Below are positions 8,801 through 14,692 of a stretch of DNA of 25,112 bases, one piece after another. Numbering within the stretch: the stretch's first letter is position 1; the number at the start of each line of letters is the position of its first letter. The position numbers were made by a program, and so were the translations under genes. The notes under the pieces are model-generated. The model was not told the origin of the DNA, searched no databases, and saw only the letters and a program-made list of their open reading frames with translations. The DNA is from an uncultured Lachnospiraceae bacterium (lineage in GTDB: Bacteria > Bacillota > Clostridia > Lachnospirales > Lachnospiraceae). The DNA lies in contig CABUBX010000015.1 of assembly GCA_902489925.1 (NCBI GenBank), forward strand, positions 1 through 25,112, given 5' to 3'.

Positions 8801-9104
8801 TTAATTCAGCGCAAAGATTAAGACCCGACTGGCCGCCAAGATTAGGAAGCAGGGCGTCAGGACGTTCTTTAGCGATAATCTGTTCTAAACGCTCAACATT
8901 TAATGGCTCAATGTAAGTGATATCTGCCGTGTCAGGGTCTGTCATAATAGTTGCGGGATTTGAATTGACTAAAACAATTTCATAGCCAAGATTTTTAAGA
9001 GCTTTACAAGCCTGTGTGCCGGAATAGTCAAACTCACATGCCTGTCCAATAATAATAGGGCCTGAGCCGATAATCAGTACTTTGTGAATGTCTTCTCTTT
9101 TCAT
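5880..9104 (-). CDS. carB: Carbamoyl-phosphate synthase large subunit
   Basis: This 1074-residue protein has the usual length for CarB. It makes carbamoyl phosphate from bicarbonate, ATP and glutamine-derived ammonia, for pyrimidine and arginine synthesis. Two homologous ATP-grasp halves are visible. The first has VLIIGSGPIIIGQACEFDYSG, NSNPATIMTDP and RPAYTMGGAGGG. The second, from about residue 550, has MILGGGPNRIGQGIEFDYC, NCNPETVSTDYDTSD and RPSYVLGGRGMEVV. A linker/oligomerisation region lies between them, and the last 140 or so residues match the MGS-like allosteric domain. The ATG at 9104 is the first residue of the conserved MKRxDIxKVL N-terminus; the ribosome binding site is weak (AAGG). 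No carA (glutaminase subunit) gene is adjacent, although CarB normally needs CarA as partner. The gene has its own promoter (9173-9201) and shares a bidirectional terminator with the GH3 gene. Confidence 0.96.
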   Translation of the reverse strand: MKREDIHKVLIIGSGPIIIGQACEFDYSGTQACKALKNLGYEIVLVNSNPATIMTDPDTADITYIEPLNVERLEQIIAKERPDALLPNLGGQSGLNLCAELNKAGILDKYNVKVIGVQVDAIERGEDRIEFKKAMNELGIEMARSEVAYSVDEALAIADKLGYPVVLRPAYTMGGAGGGLVYNTEELKTVCARGLQASLVGQVLVEESILGWEELEVEVVRDAKNNMITVCMIENIDPLGVHTGDSFCSAPMLTISEDVQKELQRQAYKIVESVEVIGGTNVQFAHDPVSGRIIVIEINPRTSRSSALASKATGFPIALVSAMLASGLTLDEIPCGKYGTLDKYVPNGDYIVIKFARWAFEKFKGVEDHLGTQMRAVGEVMSIGKTYKEAFQKAIRSLENGRYGLGGVKDFGSKDKKELLKMLATPTSERHFIMYEALRKGATVEEIHELTKVKHYFIEQMKELVEEEEALKANAGTLPTPEVLKQAKLDGFSDKYLSQILNVSEADIRSERVNNGIVEAWEGVHVSGTKDSAYYYSSYHMKDESPVNTDKPKIMILGGGPNRIGQGIEFDYCCVHAAKALKELGFETIIVNCNPETVSTDYDTSDKLYFEPLTLEDVLSIHEKEKPLGVIAQFGGQTPLNLAADLKKAGVNILGTTPETIDLAEDRDLFREMMDKLEIPMPESGMAVTADDALAIANKIGYPVMVRPSYVLGGRGMEVVYDDEALRFYMNAAVGVTPDRPILIDRFLHHATECEADAISDGTNVFVPSVMEHIELAGVHSGDSACILPPKNLTEEQIATIKDYTKRIASEMNVVGLMNMQYAIEDGKVYVLEANPRASRTVPLVSKVCGINMVKIATDIMTAPYTGHKSPVTDLKEKKFAHYGVKEAVFPFNMFPEVDPLLGPEMRSTGEVLGLSPDFGDAFYKAQEATQGKLPLSGTVLISVNDRDKAEVVDIAKGFHECGFSIVATGRTCDLINASGIPASKVAKLKEGRPNVLDKITNKEIQMIVNTPIGNKKGATDDSYIRKAAIKGKIPYMTTTAAAKAAVEGIKSMIRDKQLPVKSLQEFHAEITDK

Positions 9105-9172
9105 AGTCTACCTTACCCTTTCTTTTTCTTTAAATCTTATAATATAATGTATTTACGTAAAAATCCATGGTT

Positions 9173-9201
9173 ATTCTATCATACTTTTGATGAATAGACA
9201 A
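9173..9201 (-). promoter_or_regulatory. Promoter of carB
   Basis: On the minus strand there is a -35 TTGTCT (9201-9196), a 17-nt spacer and a -10 TAGAAT (9178-9173). This predicts a start near 9166 and a leader of about 60 nt. I saw no PyrR-type attenuator hairpin in that leader. A second AT-rich stretch closer to the gene (TATATTATA, about 9140) is a possible alternative -10. Confidence 0.5.
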
Positions 9202-9211
9202 CGTGAATTAG

Positions 9212-9267
9212 TGACTTTTTTTTGCTTTTTATAATGAAAGTTGATTCTCATAATGAAAAAAAAGTCA
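9212..9267. repeat. 12-bp inverted repeat upstream of carB, with ATAATGAAA repeats
   Basis: TGACTTTTTTTT (9212-9223) and AAAAAAAAGTCA (9256-9267) are perfect inverted arms around a 32-bp centre. ATAATGAAA occurs at 9231-9239 and 9250-9258 within this element and again at 9291-9299. The element sits just upstream of the carB -35 box. It could be an upstream activating or operator element, but homopolymer runs make chance plausible. Confidence 0.35.
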
Positions 9268-9321
9268 AAATAATCAGAGAAAATATTAAAATAATGAAAA
9301 TTTGTAGGATACAGTCTGCAT

Positions 9322-9350
9322 AAAAGGCAGTACCGATATTTGGCACTGCC
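9322..9350 (-). terminator. Rho-independent terminator of gdhA
   Basis: Read on the minus strand, GGCAGTGCC (9350-9342) pairs with GGTACTGCC (9334-9326) with one G-U pair and a 7-nt loop, followed by TTTTA. It lies 26 nt after the gdhA stop codon. Confidence 0.8.
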
Positions 9351-9376
9351 TCTATGTTCAATATAATGAATAAAAA

Positions 9377-10708
9377 TTATACGATGCCGTGAGCGAGCAT
9401 TGCTTCTGCAACCTTCTTAAAGCCTGCGATATTTGCACCGGCAACGAAATTGTTTTCAACACCGTATTCTTTTGCGGCATTGTCAATATTATGGAAGATG
9501 TCAATCATAATCTGTTTTAACTTGGCATCAACTTCCTCAAATGTCCAGCTGTAGCGCATGCTGTTCTGGCTCATTTCAAGAGCACTTGTGGCAACACCGC
9601 CGGCATTGGCTGCTTTGCCCGGTGCAAAGTAAACACCGTGATTTTGTAAATATTCTGTAGCTTCAAGTGTTGTCGGCATATTCGCACCCTCGGCAACAAC
9701 CTTACAGCCGTTTGCAACTAATGCTTTTGCGTCATCTAACAGAAGCTCGTTTTGTGTTGCACAAGGGAGTGCGATATCAACCTTTACATTCCAAACACCG
9801 CGGCCTTCGTGGTACTGAGCATTCGGACGATAGTTTGTATATTCTGTGAGACGCGCGCGCTTAACCTCTTTGATTTCCTTTAAGGCAGCAAGGTCGATAC
9901 CATCTGCGTCGTATACCCAGCCAGTGGAATCAGAGCAGGTTACAACTTTTGCACCAAGCTGCTGTGCCTTTTCGATAGCATAGATTGCAACGTTGCCGGC
10001 ACCTGAAACAGCAACGGTTTTTCCTTCAAGGCAGTCACCTTTTGTTTTTAATAATTCTGCTGTCAGATAGACAAGACCGTAGCCTGTAGCCTGTGTACGG
10101 GCAAGAGAGCCGCCGTAGCTTAAGCCTTTGCCTGTCAAAACACCTTCGGAAATATTTCTGATTCTCTTATACTGACCGTACATATAACCGATTTCTCTTG
10201 CGCCTGTGCCGATATCACCGGCAGGAACATCAGTGTCTGCGCCGATATGTCTGTAAAGCTCTGTCATAAAACTCTGGCAGAAAGCCATCACTTCTCTGTC
10301 GGATTTGCCCTTAGGGTCAAAATCAGAGCCGCCCTTACCGCCGCCGATTGGAAGGCCTGTGAGAGAGTTTTTAAAAATCTGCTCAAAACCTAAAAATTTG
10401 ATAATGCTTAAATTTACAGAAGGATGTAAGCGAATACCGCCCTTATAAGGTCCGATAGCGCTGTTAAACTGAACGCGGAAGCCTCTGTTTACATGAACCT
10501 TGCCATTGTCGTCAACCCATGGTACGCGAAACATTACAATACGTTCCGGTTCAACAATTCTTTCAAGCAGGGCTTCGTTCTGATACTTTTCATCGCTTTC
10601 AACAACAAGGCGGAGAGAATTTAAAACTTCTGTGACTGCTTGGATAAATTCAGGCTCGTTTGGATTTTTTTTCACTACTCGGTCAATGATTTCATCTACA
10701 TATGACAT
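9377..10708 (-). CDS. gdhA: Glutamate dehydrogenase (hexameric small type), probably NADP-dependent
   Basis: This 443-residue enzyme interconverts 2-oxoglutarate plus ammonia and glutamate. Catalytic and binding residues fall at the positions known for the Clostridium symbiosum enzyme: K89 (GPYKGG), K113 (FKNSLT), K125 (PIGGGKGGSDFDP) and D165 (VPAGDIG). The Rossmann motif is SGAGNVA (about 235-241). The segment after the second beta strand, C-S-D-S-T-G (258-263), resembles the ASDSSG of NADP enzymes such as E. coli GdhA rather than the LSGPDG of the NAD-dependent C. symbiosum protein, so I infer NADPH use and an ammonia-assimilating role. The start ATG 10708 is supported by GGAGG at 10716-10720; an upstream in-frame Met at 10777 has no such site and is close to the predicted transcription start. 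It is transcribed alone from its own promoter and followed by its own terminator. Confidence 0.95.
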   Translation of the reverse strand: MSYVDEIIDRVVKKNPNEPEFIQAVTEVLNSLRLVVESDEKYQNEALLERIVEPERIVMFRVPWVDDNGKVHVNRGFRVQFNSAIGPYKGGIRLHPSVNLSIIKFLGFEQIFKNSLTGLPIGGGKGGSDFDPKGKSDREVMAFCQSFMTELYRHIGADTDVPAGDIGTGAREIGYMYGQYKRIRNISEGVLTGKGLSYGGSLARTQATGYGLVYLTAELLKTKGDCLEGKTVAVSGAGNVAIYAIEKAQQLGAKVVTCSDSTGWVYDADGIDLAALKEIKEVKRARLTEYTNYRPNAQYHEGRGVWNVKVDIALPCATQNELLLDDAKALVANGCKVVAEGANMPTTLEATEYLQNHGVYFAPGKAANAGGVATSALEMSQNSMRYSWTFEEVDAKLKQIMIDIFHNIDNAAKEYGVENNFVAGANIAGFKKVAEAMLAHGIV

Positions 10709-10733
10709 AATTATTCCTCCTTCAAATTCCGGT

Positions 10734-10775
10734 GAAAATGATTTTGAGCAAATCAATTCTTTCAAAATCGGTTTC
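10734..10775 (-). promoter_or_regulatory. Hairpin in the gdhA mRNA leader
   Basis: Inverted arms GAAAATGATTTTGA (10734-10747) and TCAAAATCGGTTTC (10762-10775) match at 12 of 14 positions, with a 14-nt loop. The hairpin lies between the predicted transcription start (about 10784) and the ribosome binding site (10716-10720). It has no U-run, so it is not a terminator. It could stabilise the mRNA or act as a protein or RNA target. Confidence 0.45.
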
Positions 10776-10790
10776 ATTTATTTTTTTACA

Positions 10791-10819
10791 ATTATAATAT
10801 AAGAAAGTGAAGAAATCAA
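10791..10819 (-). promoter_or_regulatory. Promoter of gdhA
   Basis: On the minus strand there is TTGATT (10819-10814), a 17-nt spacer and TATAAT (10796-10791). Transcription should start near 10784, leaving a leader of about 75 nt that contains the hairpin at 10734-10775. Confidence 0.65.
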
Positions 10820-11092
10820 CAATTTTCAAAGGTGAAAAATCAATAAAATTTTAATGTGGTGAAGGGGAAAAATAAAAAATAATCACAAAAAATGAAAGAT
10901 TTGAAAATAAAAGATTCATTTTTAGAGGGAATTGAGTCTGTCGAAAAAAGACGTCAGAAATCTCTTTCTTTTGTGGATAAAACGGTGTATAATAATATCG
11001 GTTATTGATTCAGAAATATCTTTAGAGCTTATCGAAATAAATCCCGTAATAAATGTAAAATAATATAAATTGTAATATATCATGGAGGACAT

Positions 11093-12463
11093 ATGGAGGA
11101 AAAGTATAATACATTGAAGCTTACAGAGCTTCGAGAGATTGCAAAGGCAGCCGGAGTTAAAAATACTTCCGCAATGCGGAAACCGGAGATTGTCGAGGTT
11201 TTATGTAAACTTGAGGAGATGCAAAAAACTTCAGAAATACAAAAAAATACAACGATAAAAGAGTTGTCAAGTGAGCACCATAAAGATAAGGTTGATTTGA
11301 GACCGACAGATAATGTGAAGATGATGGAGGAATTAGACAGCGGGGATATTGCGAATGGTATTCTTGAAGTGATGCCGGACGGATTTGGTTTTATCCGCTG
11401 TGAAAATTACCTTCCGGGGGATAATGACGTCTATGTTTCTCCGGCTCAGATTCGCCGTTTTAATTTAAAGACAGGCGATATTGTTGAGGGAAATCTGAAA
11501 ATTAAGGGGACTACAGAAAAATTCAGCGCATTATTATATGTAAGAAAAGTGAATGGGCTTCATCCGTCGGAGGCCGTGCGGCGCAGCAATTTCGAGGATA
11601 TGACGCCGATTTTCCCAAATGAGCGTATCCGTCTTGAATCCGAGCGCACAAGTGTGCCAATGCGTATGGTGGATTTAGTGTCGCCTATTGGCAAGGGGCA
11701 AAGAGGTATGATTGTATCGCCGCCTAAGACAGGTAAGACGACCTTGTTAAAGCAGATTGCCAAATCAATTCATAAAAATCATCCGGATATGAATATGATA
11801 ATTCTTCTTATTGATGAGCGTCCTGAGGAAGTGACGGACATTAAAGAGTATATCGAGGGCGATAACGTGGAGGTTATTTATTCAACCTTTGATGAGCTTC
11901 CGGAGCATCACAAGCGGGTATCCGAGATGGTGCTTGAACGCGCAAAACGCCTTGTTGAACATAAAAAGGATGTTGTTATTTTACTGGACAGTATTACAAG
12001 ACTTGCAAGAGCCTACAACCTGACAGTGCCGCCGAGCGGACGTACATTGTCAGGCGGACTTGACCCGGCGGCTCTTCATATGCCGAAAAAGTTTTTCGGT
12101 GCGGCGAGAAATATGCGCGAGGGCGGAAGCTTAACAGTGCTTGCAACCGCGCTTGTGGAAACCGGAAGCAAGATGGACGATGTTGTTTTTGAAGAATTTA
12201 AAGGAACAGGTAATATGGAACTTGTCCTTGACCGCAGGCTCTCGGAAAAAAGGATATTCCCGGCAGTGGATATTCAGCGCTCAGGAACGAGGCGGGAAGA
12301 ATTGCTGCTTGATAAAGATGAGCTTGAGGCTGTTTATATGATGCGCAAGGCGCTTGGCGGCATGAAGTCGGAGGAGGCCTTAGAGCATATTCTTGATATG
12401 TTTATGCGGACAAGAAATAACAGAGAATTTATTGCCAATATTAAGCGTACAAAAATAATTTAA
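11093..12463 (+). CDS. rho: Transcription termination factor Rho
   Basis: This is a 456-residue hexameric RNA-dependent ATPase that ends transcription of untranslated RNA. An N-terminal Rho_N helical domain (about 1-45, LTELREIAKAAGVKNTS) is followed by a charged linker and the cold-shock-like RNA-binding domain (about 80-145, GILEVMPDGFGFIRCENYLPG with DVYVSPAQIRRFNL). The motor domain carries Walker A P210-P-K-T-G-K-T-T217, Walker B VVILLDSITRLARAYN, and the Q/R-loop region SGGLDPAALHMPKKFFGAARN. The linker makes it somewhat longer than E. coli Rho (419 residues). The ATG at 11093 has GGAGG at 11084-11088 with short 4-nt spacing; an ATG at 11082 is out of frame. No hairpin terminator follows, so some readthrough into rpmE is likely. 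Confidence 0.97.
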   Translation: MEEKYNTLKLTELREIAKAAGVKNTSAMRKPEIVEVLCKLEEMQKTSEIQKNTTIKELSSEHHKDKVDLRPTDNVKMMEELDSGDIANGILEVMPDGFGFIRCENYLPGDNDVYVSPAQIRRFNLKTGDIVEGNLKIKGTTEKFSALLYVRKVNGLHPSEAVRRSNFEDMTPIFPNERIRLESERTSVPMRMVDLVSPIGKGQRGMIVSPPKTGKTTLLKQIAKSIHKNHPDMNMIILLIDERPEEVTDIKEYIEGDNVEVIYSTFDELPEHHKRVSEMVLERAKRLVEHKKDVVILLDSITRLARAYNLTVPPSGRTLSGGLDPAALHMPKKFFGAARNMREGGSLTVLATALVETGSKMDDVVFEEFKGTGNMELVLDRRLSEKRIFPAVDIQRSGTRREELLLDKDELEAVYMMRKALGGMKSEEALEHILDMFMRTRNNREFIANIKRTKII

Positions 12464-12481
12464 AATAAAATGAATAAGTCC

Positions 12482-12510
12482 TTGCATTGTTTGGAAAAAC
12501 ATGTTATAAT
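12482..12510 (+). promoter_or_regulatory. Promoter of rpmE
   Basis: TTGCAT (12482-12487), a 17-nt spacer and a perfect TATAAT (12505-12510), with an extended -10 TG at 12502-12503. It starts 18 nt after the rho stop codon and should begin transcription near 12517. Confidence 0.7.
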
Positions 12511-12517
12511 GTGAAAG

Positions 12518-12549
12518 CTGTTCAGAGAAAACAGATTGACAAATGTCAA
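12518..12549 (+). promoter_or_regulatory. Two small hairpins in the rpmE leader
   Basis: CTGTT (12518-12522) pairs with AACAG (12530-12534) across a 7-nt loop. Directly after it lies the palindrome TTGACA-AA-TGTCAA (12536-12549). Both are in the 69-nt leader between the predicted start and the rpmE ribosome binding site. Ribosomal protein mRNAs are often controlled through leader structures; a role here is inference. The palindrome could equally be a DNA operator, since its 2-nt loop is too tight for RNA. Confidence 0.35.
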
Positions 12550-12585
12550 CTTTCAATATGATTATTTCGTAGTGAGGTGAAAAAC

Positions 12586-12792
12586 ATGAGAGAAGGAATC
12601 CATCCAAAGTATTATCAGGCGAAGGTTACTTGCAACTGCGGTAATGAATTCGTAACAGGTTCAACAAAACCGGAAATTCACGTAGAAGTTTGTTCAAAGT
12701 GTCATCCATTCTACACAGGTCAGCAGAAAGCAGCAGCTGCTCGTGGACGTATTGATAAGTTCAATCGTAAATATGGTATTACACAGGCATAA
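12586..12792 (+). CDS. rpmE: 50S ribosomal protein L31, zinc-binding type
   Basis: This 68-residue protein is a component of the large ribosomal subunit near the central protuberance. It begins MREGIHPKYYQ, the conserved L31 N-terminus. It carries the zinc-ligand cysteines C16-x-C18 and C36-x-x-C39 (TCNCGN and VCSKCHPFYTG), so it is the C+ form that needs zinc rather than the zinc-independent paralogue. The length is normal. I chose ATG 12586 because GAGGTG at 12574-12579 sits 6 nt upstream; a GTG at 12577 would lie inside that site. The gene is monocistronic or at the start of a readthrough unit: it has its own promoter and is followed by a hairpin terminator before the DUF1385 gene. The rho-rpmE neighbourhood is a common arrangement in Firmicutes. 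Confidence 0.96.
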   Translation: MREGIHPKYYQAKVTCNCGNEFVTGSTKPEIHVEVCSKCHPFYTGQQKAAAARGRIDKFNRKYGITQA

Positions 12793-12803
12793 TGATAAAA
12801 GTA

Positions 12804-12836
12804 AGGTTGAGGTTTTTAAAATCTCAACCTATTTTT
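12804..12836 (+). terminator. Rho-independent terminator after rpmE
   Basis: AGGTTGAG (12804-12811) and CTCAACCT (12823-12830) form a perfect 8-bp stem that can extend inward through T/A pairs, followed by ATTTTT. It lies 11 nt after the rpmE stop. No new promoter is evident before the DUF1385 gene, so partial readthrough probably supplies the downstream genes. Confidence 0.75.
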
Positions 12837-12867
12837 AAATTCACAGGAAAGTGGAGGTACAGCCGCG

Positions 12868-13833
12868 ATGAAGTATGCTAAAATCGGAGGGCAGGCCGTC
12901 ATTGAAGGTGTGATGATGCGCTGCGGTAATGACTATGCGGTTGCCGTGAGGAAGCCTGACGGTGAAATTGAAGTTAAAAAAGATGTATATAAGGGGCTTG
13001 TGGGCCGTTTGAATATGAGAAAAGTCCCGATTATAAGGGGCATTTTTGCATTTATTGATTCTCTTGTCCTCGGTATGAAGACGCTGACTTACTCGGCAAG
13101 CTTTTACGAGGATGAGGAAGGCGATACATCGGGGAAGTCTGATAAAGCAGGTACGGCCGATAGTGATGGAAAGACGGGCGAAAGCCTTTCAGATAAAATT
13201 TTTATGGGCGCGACGGTGGCTCTGTCGGTCGTTCTTGCCATCGGTTTGTTTATGGTGCTGCCGTTTTTGATTTCAAATCTCTTTAGCCGTGTGACTGATT
13301 CAGCCTTTGTGCTGTCACTCATTGAGGGTGTAGTGAGGGTTGTTTTGTTCTTAGGTTATCTGGTTCTTATTTCAAGAATGAAGGACATACAGAGAACTTT
13401 TATGTATCACGGTGCGGAACACAAAACTATCAGCTGCATTGAACACGGCGATGCGCTGACCGTGGAAAATGCCATGAAACATTCACGCTTTCATAAGCGG
13501 TGCGGCACGAGCTTTCTTTTAATTGTTGTCGTTTTAAGCGTGATTTTCTTTATGTTGTTTTTCACCTTTGTGCCGGTAAAAAGTACGGTATTAAAGGTTG
13601 TCATTCGAATTTTGCTTGTTCCGGTGATTGCAGGAATATCTTATGAGCTCATACAGTGGGCAGGCCGCAGTGAAAATTGTGTGACAAACACTTTAAGTAA
13701 GCCGGGATTGTGGATGCAGAAGCTGACAACTAGGGAACCTGATGAAGGGATGCTTGAGGTTGCGATTGCTTCAATAGAGGCAATTTATGACTGGAAGGCG
13801 TTTCAGGAAGAAGTAAAGGCGGGAAATCAATGA
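12868..13833 (+). CDS. DUF1385 family integral membrane protein (YqhQ-like)
   Basis: This 321-residue membrane protein of unknown biochemical role belongs to DUF1385, the family of Bacillus subtilis YqhQ. The N-terminus YAKIGGQAVIEGVMMR is the family hallmark. A second hallmark is Y180-H-G-A-E-H-K-T187, and a third is the C-terminal PGLWMQKLTTREPDEGMLEVAI. Four hydrophobic segments are visible, at about 113-138, 146-168, 217-236 and 244-263. A hydrophilic, Ser/Gly/Asp/Lys-rich stretch (about 80-110) looks like a poorly conserved loop. The conserved His and Glu residues suggest a metal site or enzyme active site at the membrane, but this is speculation. The ATG at 12868 has GGAGG 10 nt upstream. 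The stop overlaps the start of prmC by 4 nt (ATGA), so the two are translationally coupled. Confidence 0.88.
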   Translation: MKYAKIGGQAVIEGVMMRCGNDYAVAVRKPDGEIEVKKDVYKGLVGRLNMRKVPIIRGIFAFIDSLVLGMKTLTYSASFYEDEEGDTSGKSDKAGTADSDGKTGESLSDKIFMGATVALSVVLAIGLFMVLPFLISNLFSRVTDSAFVLSLIEGVVRVVLFLGYLVLISRMKDIQRTFMYHGAEHKTISCIEHGDALTVENAMKHSRFHKRCGTSFLLIVVVLSVIFFMLFFTFVPVKSTVLKVVIRILLVPVIAGISYELIQWAGRSENCVTNTLSKPGLWMQKLTTREPDEGMLEVAIASIEAIYDWKAFQEEVKAGNQ

Positions 13834-14681
13834 CATACAAACAGCTGCTTGATGCCGGAACAAAGATGCTCGAGGCTGCGAATATTTCAAATGCTTCAAC
13901 AGATGCTTGGATTTTAATGCAGTTTGTTTTTAAAATAAGCCGGCTGGATTATTTGATGAATCCGTGTTTGGAGGCTGACCCTGAGGGGGAGTCGCTTTAT
14001 AAACAGCATATTTTCACAAGAACAAAACATTATCCGCTGCAGTATATTACAAATGAACAAAACTTTATGGGGCTGGATTTTTATGTTGATGAGCATGTGC
14101 TTATTCCGCGTCAGGATACGGAGGTGCTCGTTGAAATTGTCCTTGGATATGTGAAGGATGAAATGTCGGTGCTTGATATGTGTACAGGGTCAGGCTGTAT
14201 TATTACAACTCTTTCGGCGAACAGACGTCTTAGCAGGGCTGTCGGCGTGGATTTGTCGGAAGATGCCATAAAGGTGGCCGAAAGGAATGCCTGCTATCAC
14301 CGGCAGGATAAGATTGAGTTTGTACACAGTGATTTATTTGAAAATGTTCAAGGGACATTTGATGTGATTGTGTCCAATCCGCCATACATACCGTCGGAGG
14401 AGATTGACGGACTGATGACGGAGGTGTGCCATCATGAGCCGAGAATGGCTTTAGATGGCAGCAGTGACGGGCTTTTATTTTACAGAAAAATTATTGAAGC
14501 AGCACCGCTGTATTTGAATGAAGACGGGATGCTGTTTTTTGAAATCGGCTGGAATCAGGCCGAGGATATAGGAAAACTTATGAAGAATGCCGGTTTTGCA
14601 GGGGTGACTGTAAAGCAGGATTTAGCCGGGCTTGACAGAGTTGTTTTTGGGTATTTGTCGAAGCCGGCAGTCAGTGAATAG
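13830..14681 (+). CDS. prmC: Peptide chain release factor N5-glutamine methyltransferase
   Basis: This 283-residue SAM-dependent enzyme methylates the glutamine of the GGQ motif in release factors and so raises the rate of peptide release. The N-terminal helical recognition domain (about 1-80) is followed by the methyltransferase fold. Its SAM-binding motif is D116-M-C-T-G-S-G122, the acidic end of the next strand is GVDLSEDA, and the catalytic substrate-binding motif is N183-P-P-Y186, followed by IPSEEI as in PrmC/HemK proteins. The length is normal. It starts at ATG 13830, overlapping the DUF1385 stop, and ends 11 nt before prfA, which encodes one of its substrates. This enzyme-substrate pairing strongly supports the call. 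It has no obvious ribosome binding site of its own better than GGCGGG, which fits translation coupled to the upstream gene. Confidence 0.95.
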   Translation: MTYKQLLDAGTKMLEAANISNASTDAWILMQFVFKISRLDYLMNPCLEADPEGESLYKQHIFTRTKHYPLQYITNEQNFMGLDFYVDEHVLIPRQDTEVLVEIVLGYVKDEMSVLDMCTGSGCIITTLSANRRLSRAVGVDLSEDAIKVAERNACYHRQDKIEFVHSDLFENVQGTFDVIVSNPPYIPSEEIDGLMTEVCHHEPRMALDGSSDGLLFYRKIIEAAPLYLNEDGMLFFEIGWNQAEDIGKLMKNAGFAGVTVKQDLAGLDRVVFGYLSKPAVSE

Positions 14682-14692
14682 GAGGAAGTAGG

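Larger units (their letters stand above)
10709..11092. other. 384-bp divergent spacer between gdhA and rho
   Basis: The left third holds the gdhA promoter, leader hairpin and ribosome binding site. The right part should hold the rho promoter. The best -10 is TATAAT at 10988-10993, but the sequence 17 nt upstream (TTTCTT) is a weak -35, so I do not call that promoter firmly. The predicted rho leader of about 100 nt (11000-11092) is AT-rich. An open frame of 38 codons at 10892-11008 has no ribosome binding site. I see nothing else here. Confidence 0.5.

Noticed and set aside
10892..11008. A 38-codon open frame (starting MKDLKIKDSFLEG) in the gdhA-rho spacer
   Set aside because: It has no ribosome binding site at a workable distance (the purine-rich stretch is about 20 nt too far upstream), and it overlaps the best candidate -10 box of rho. 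Composition alone is not enough to call a gene; conservation of the frame would be needed.
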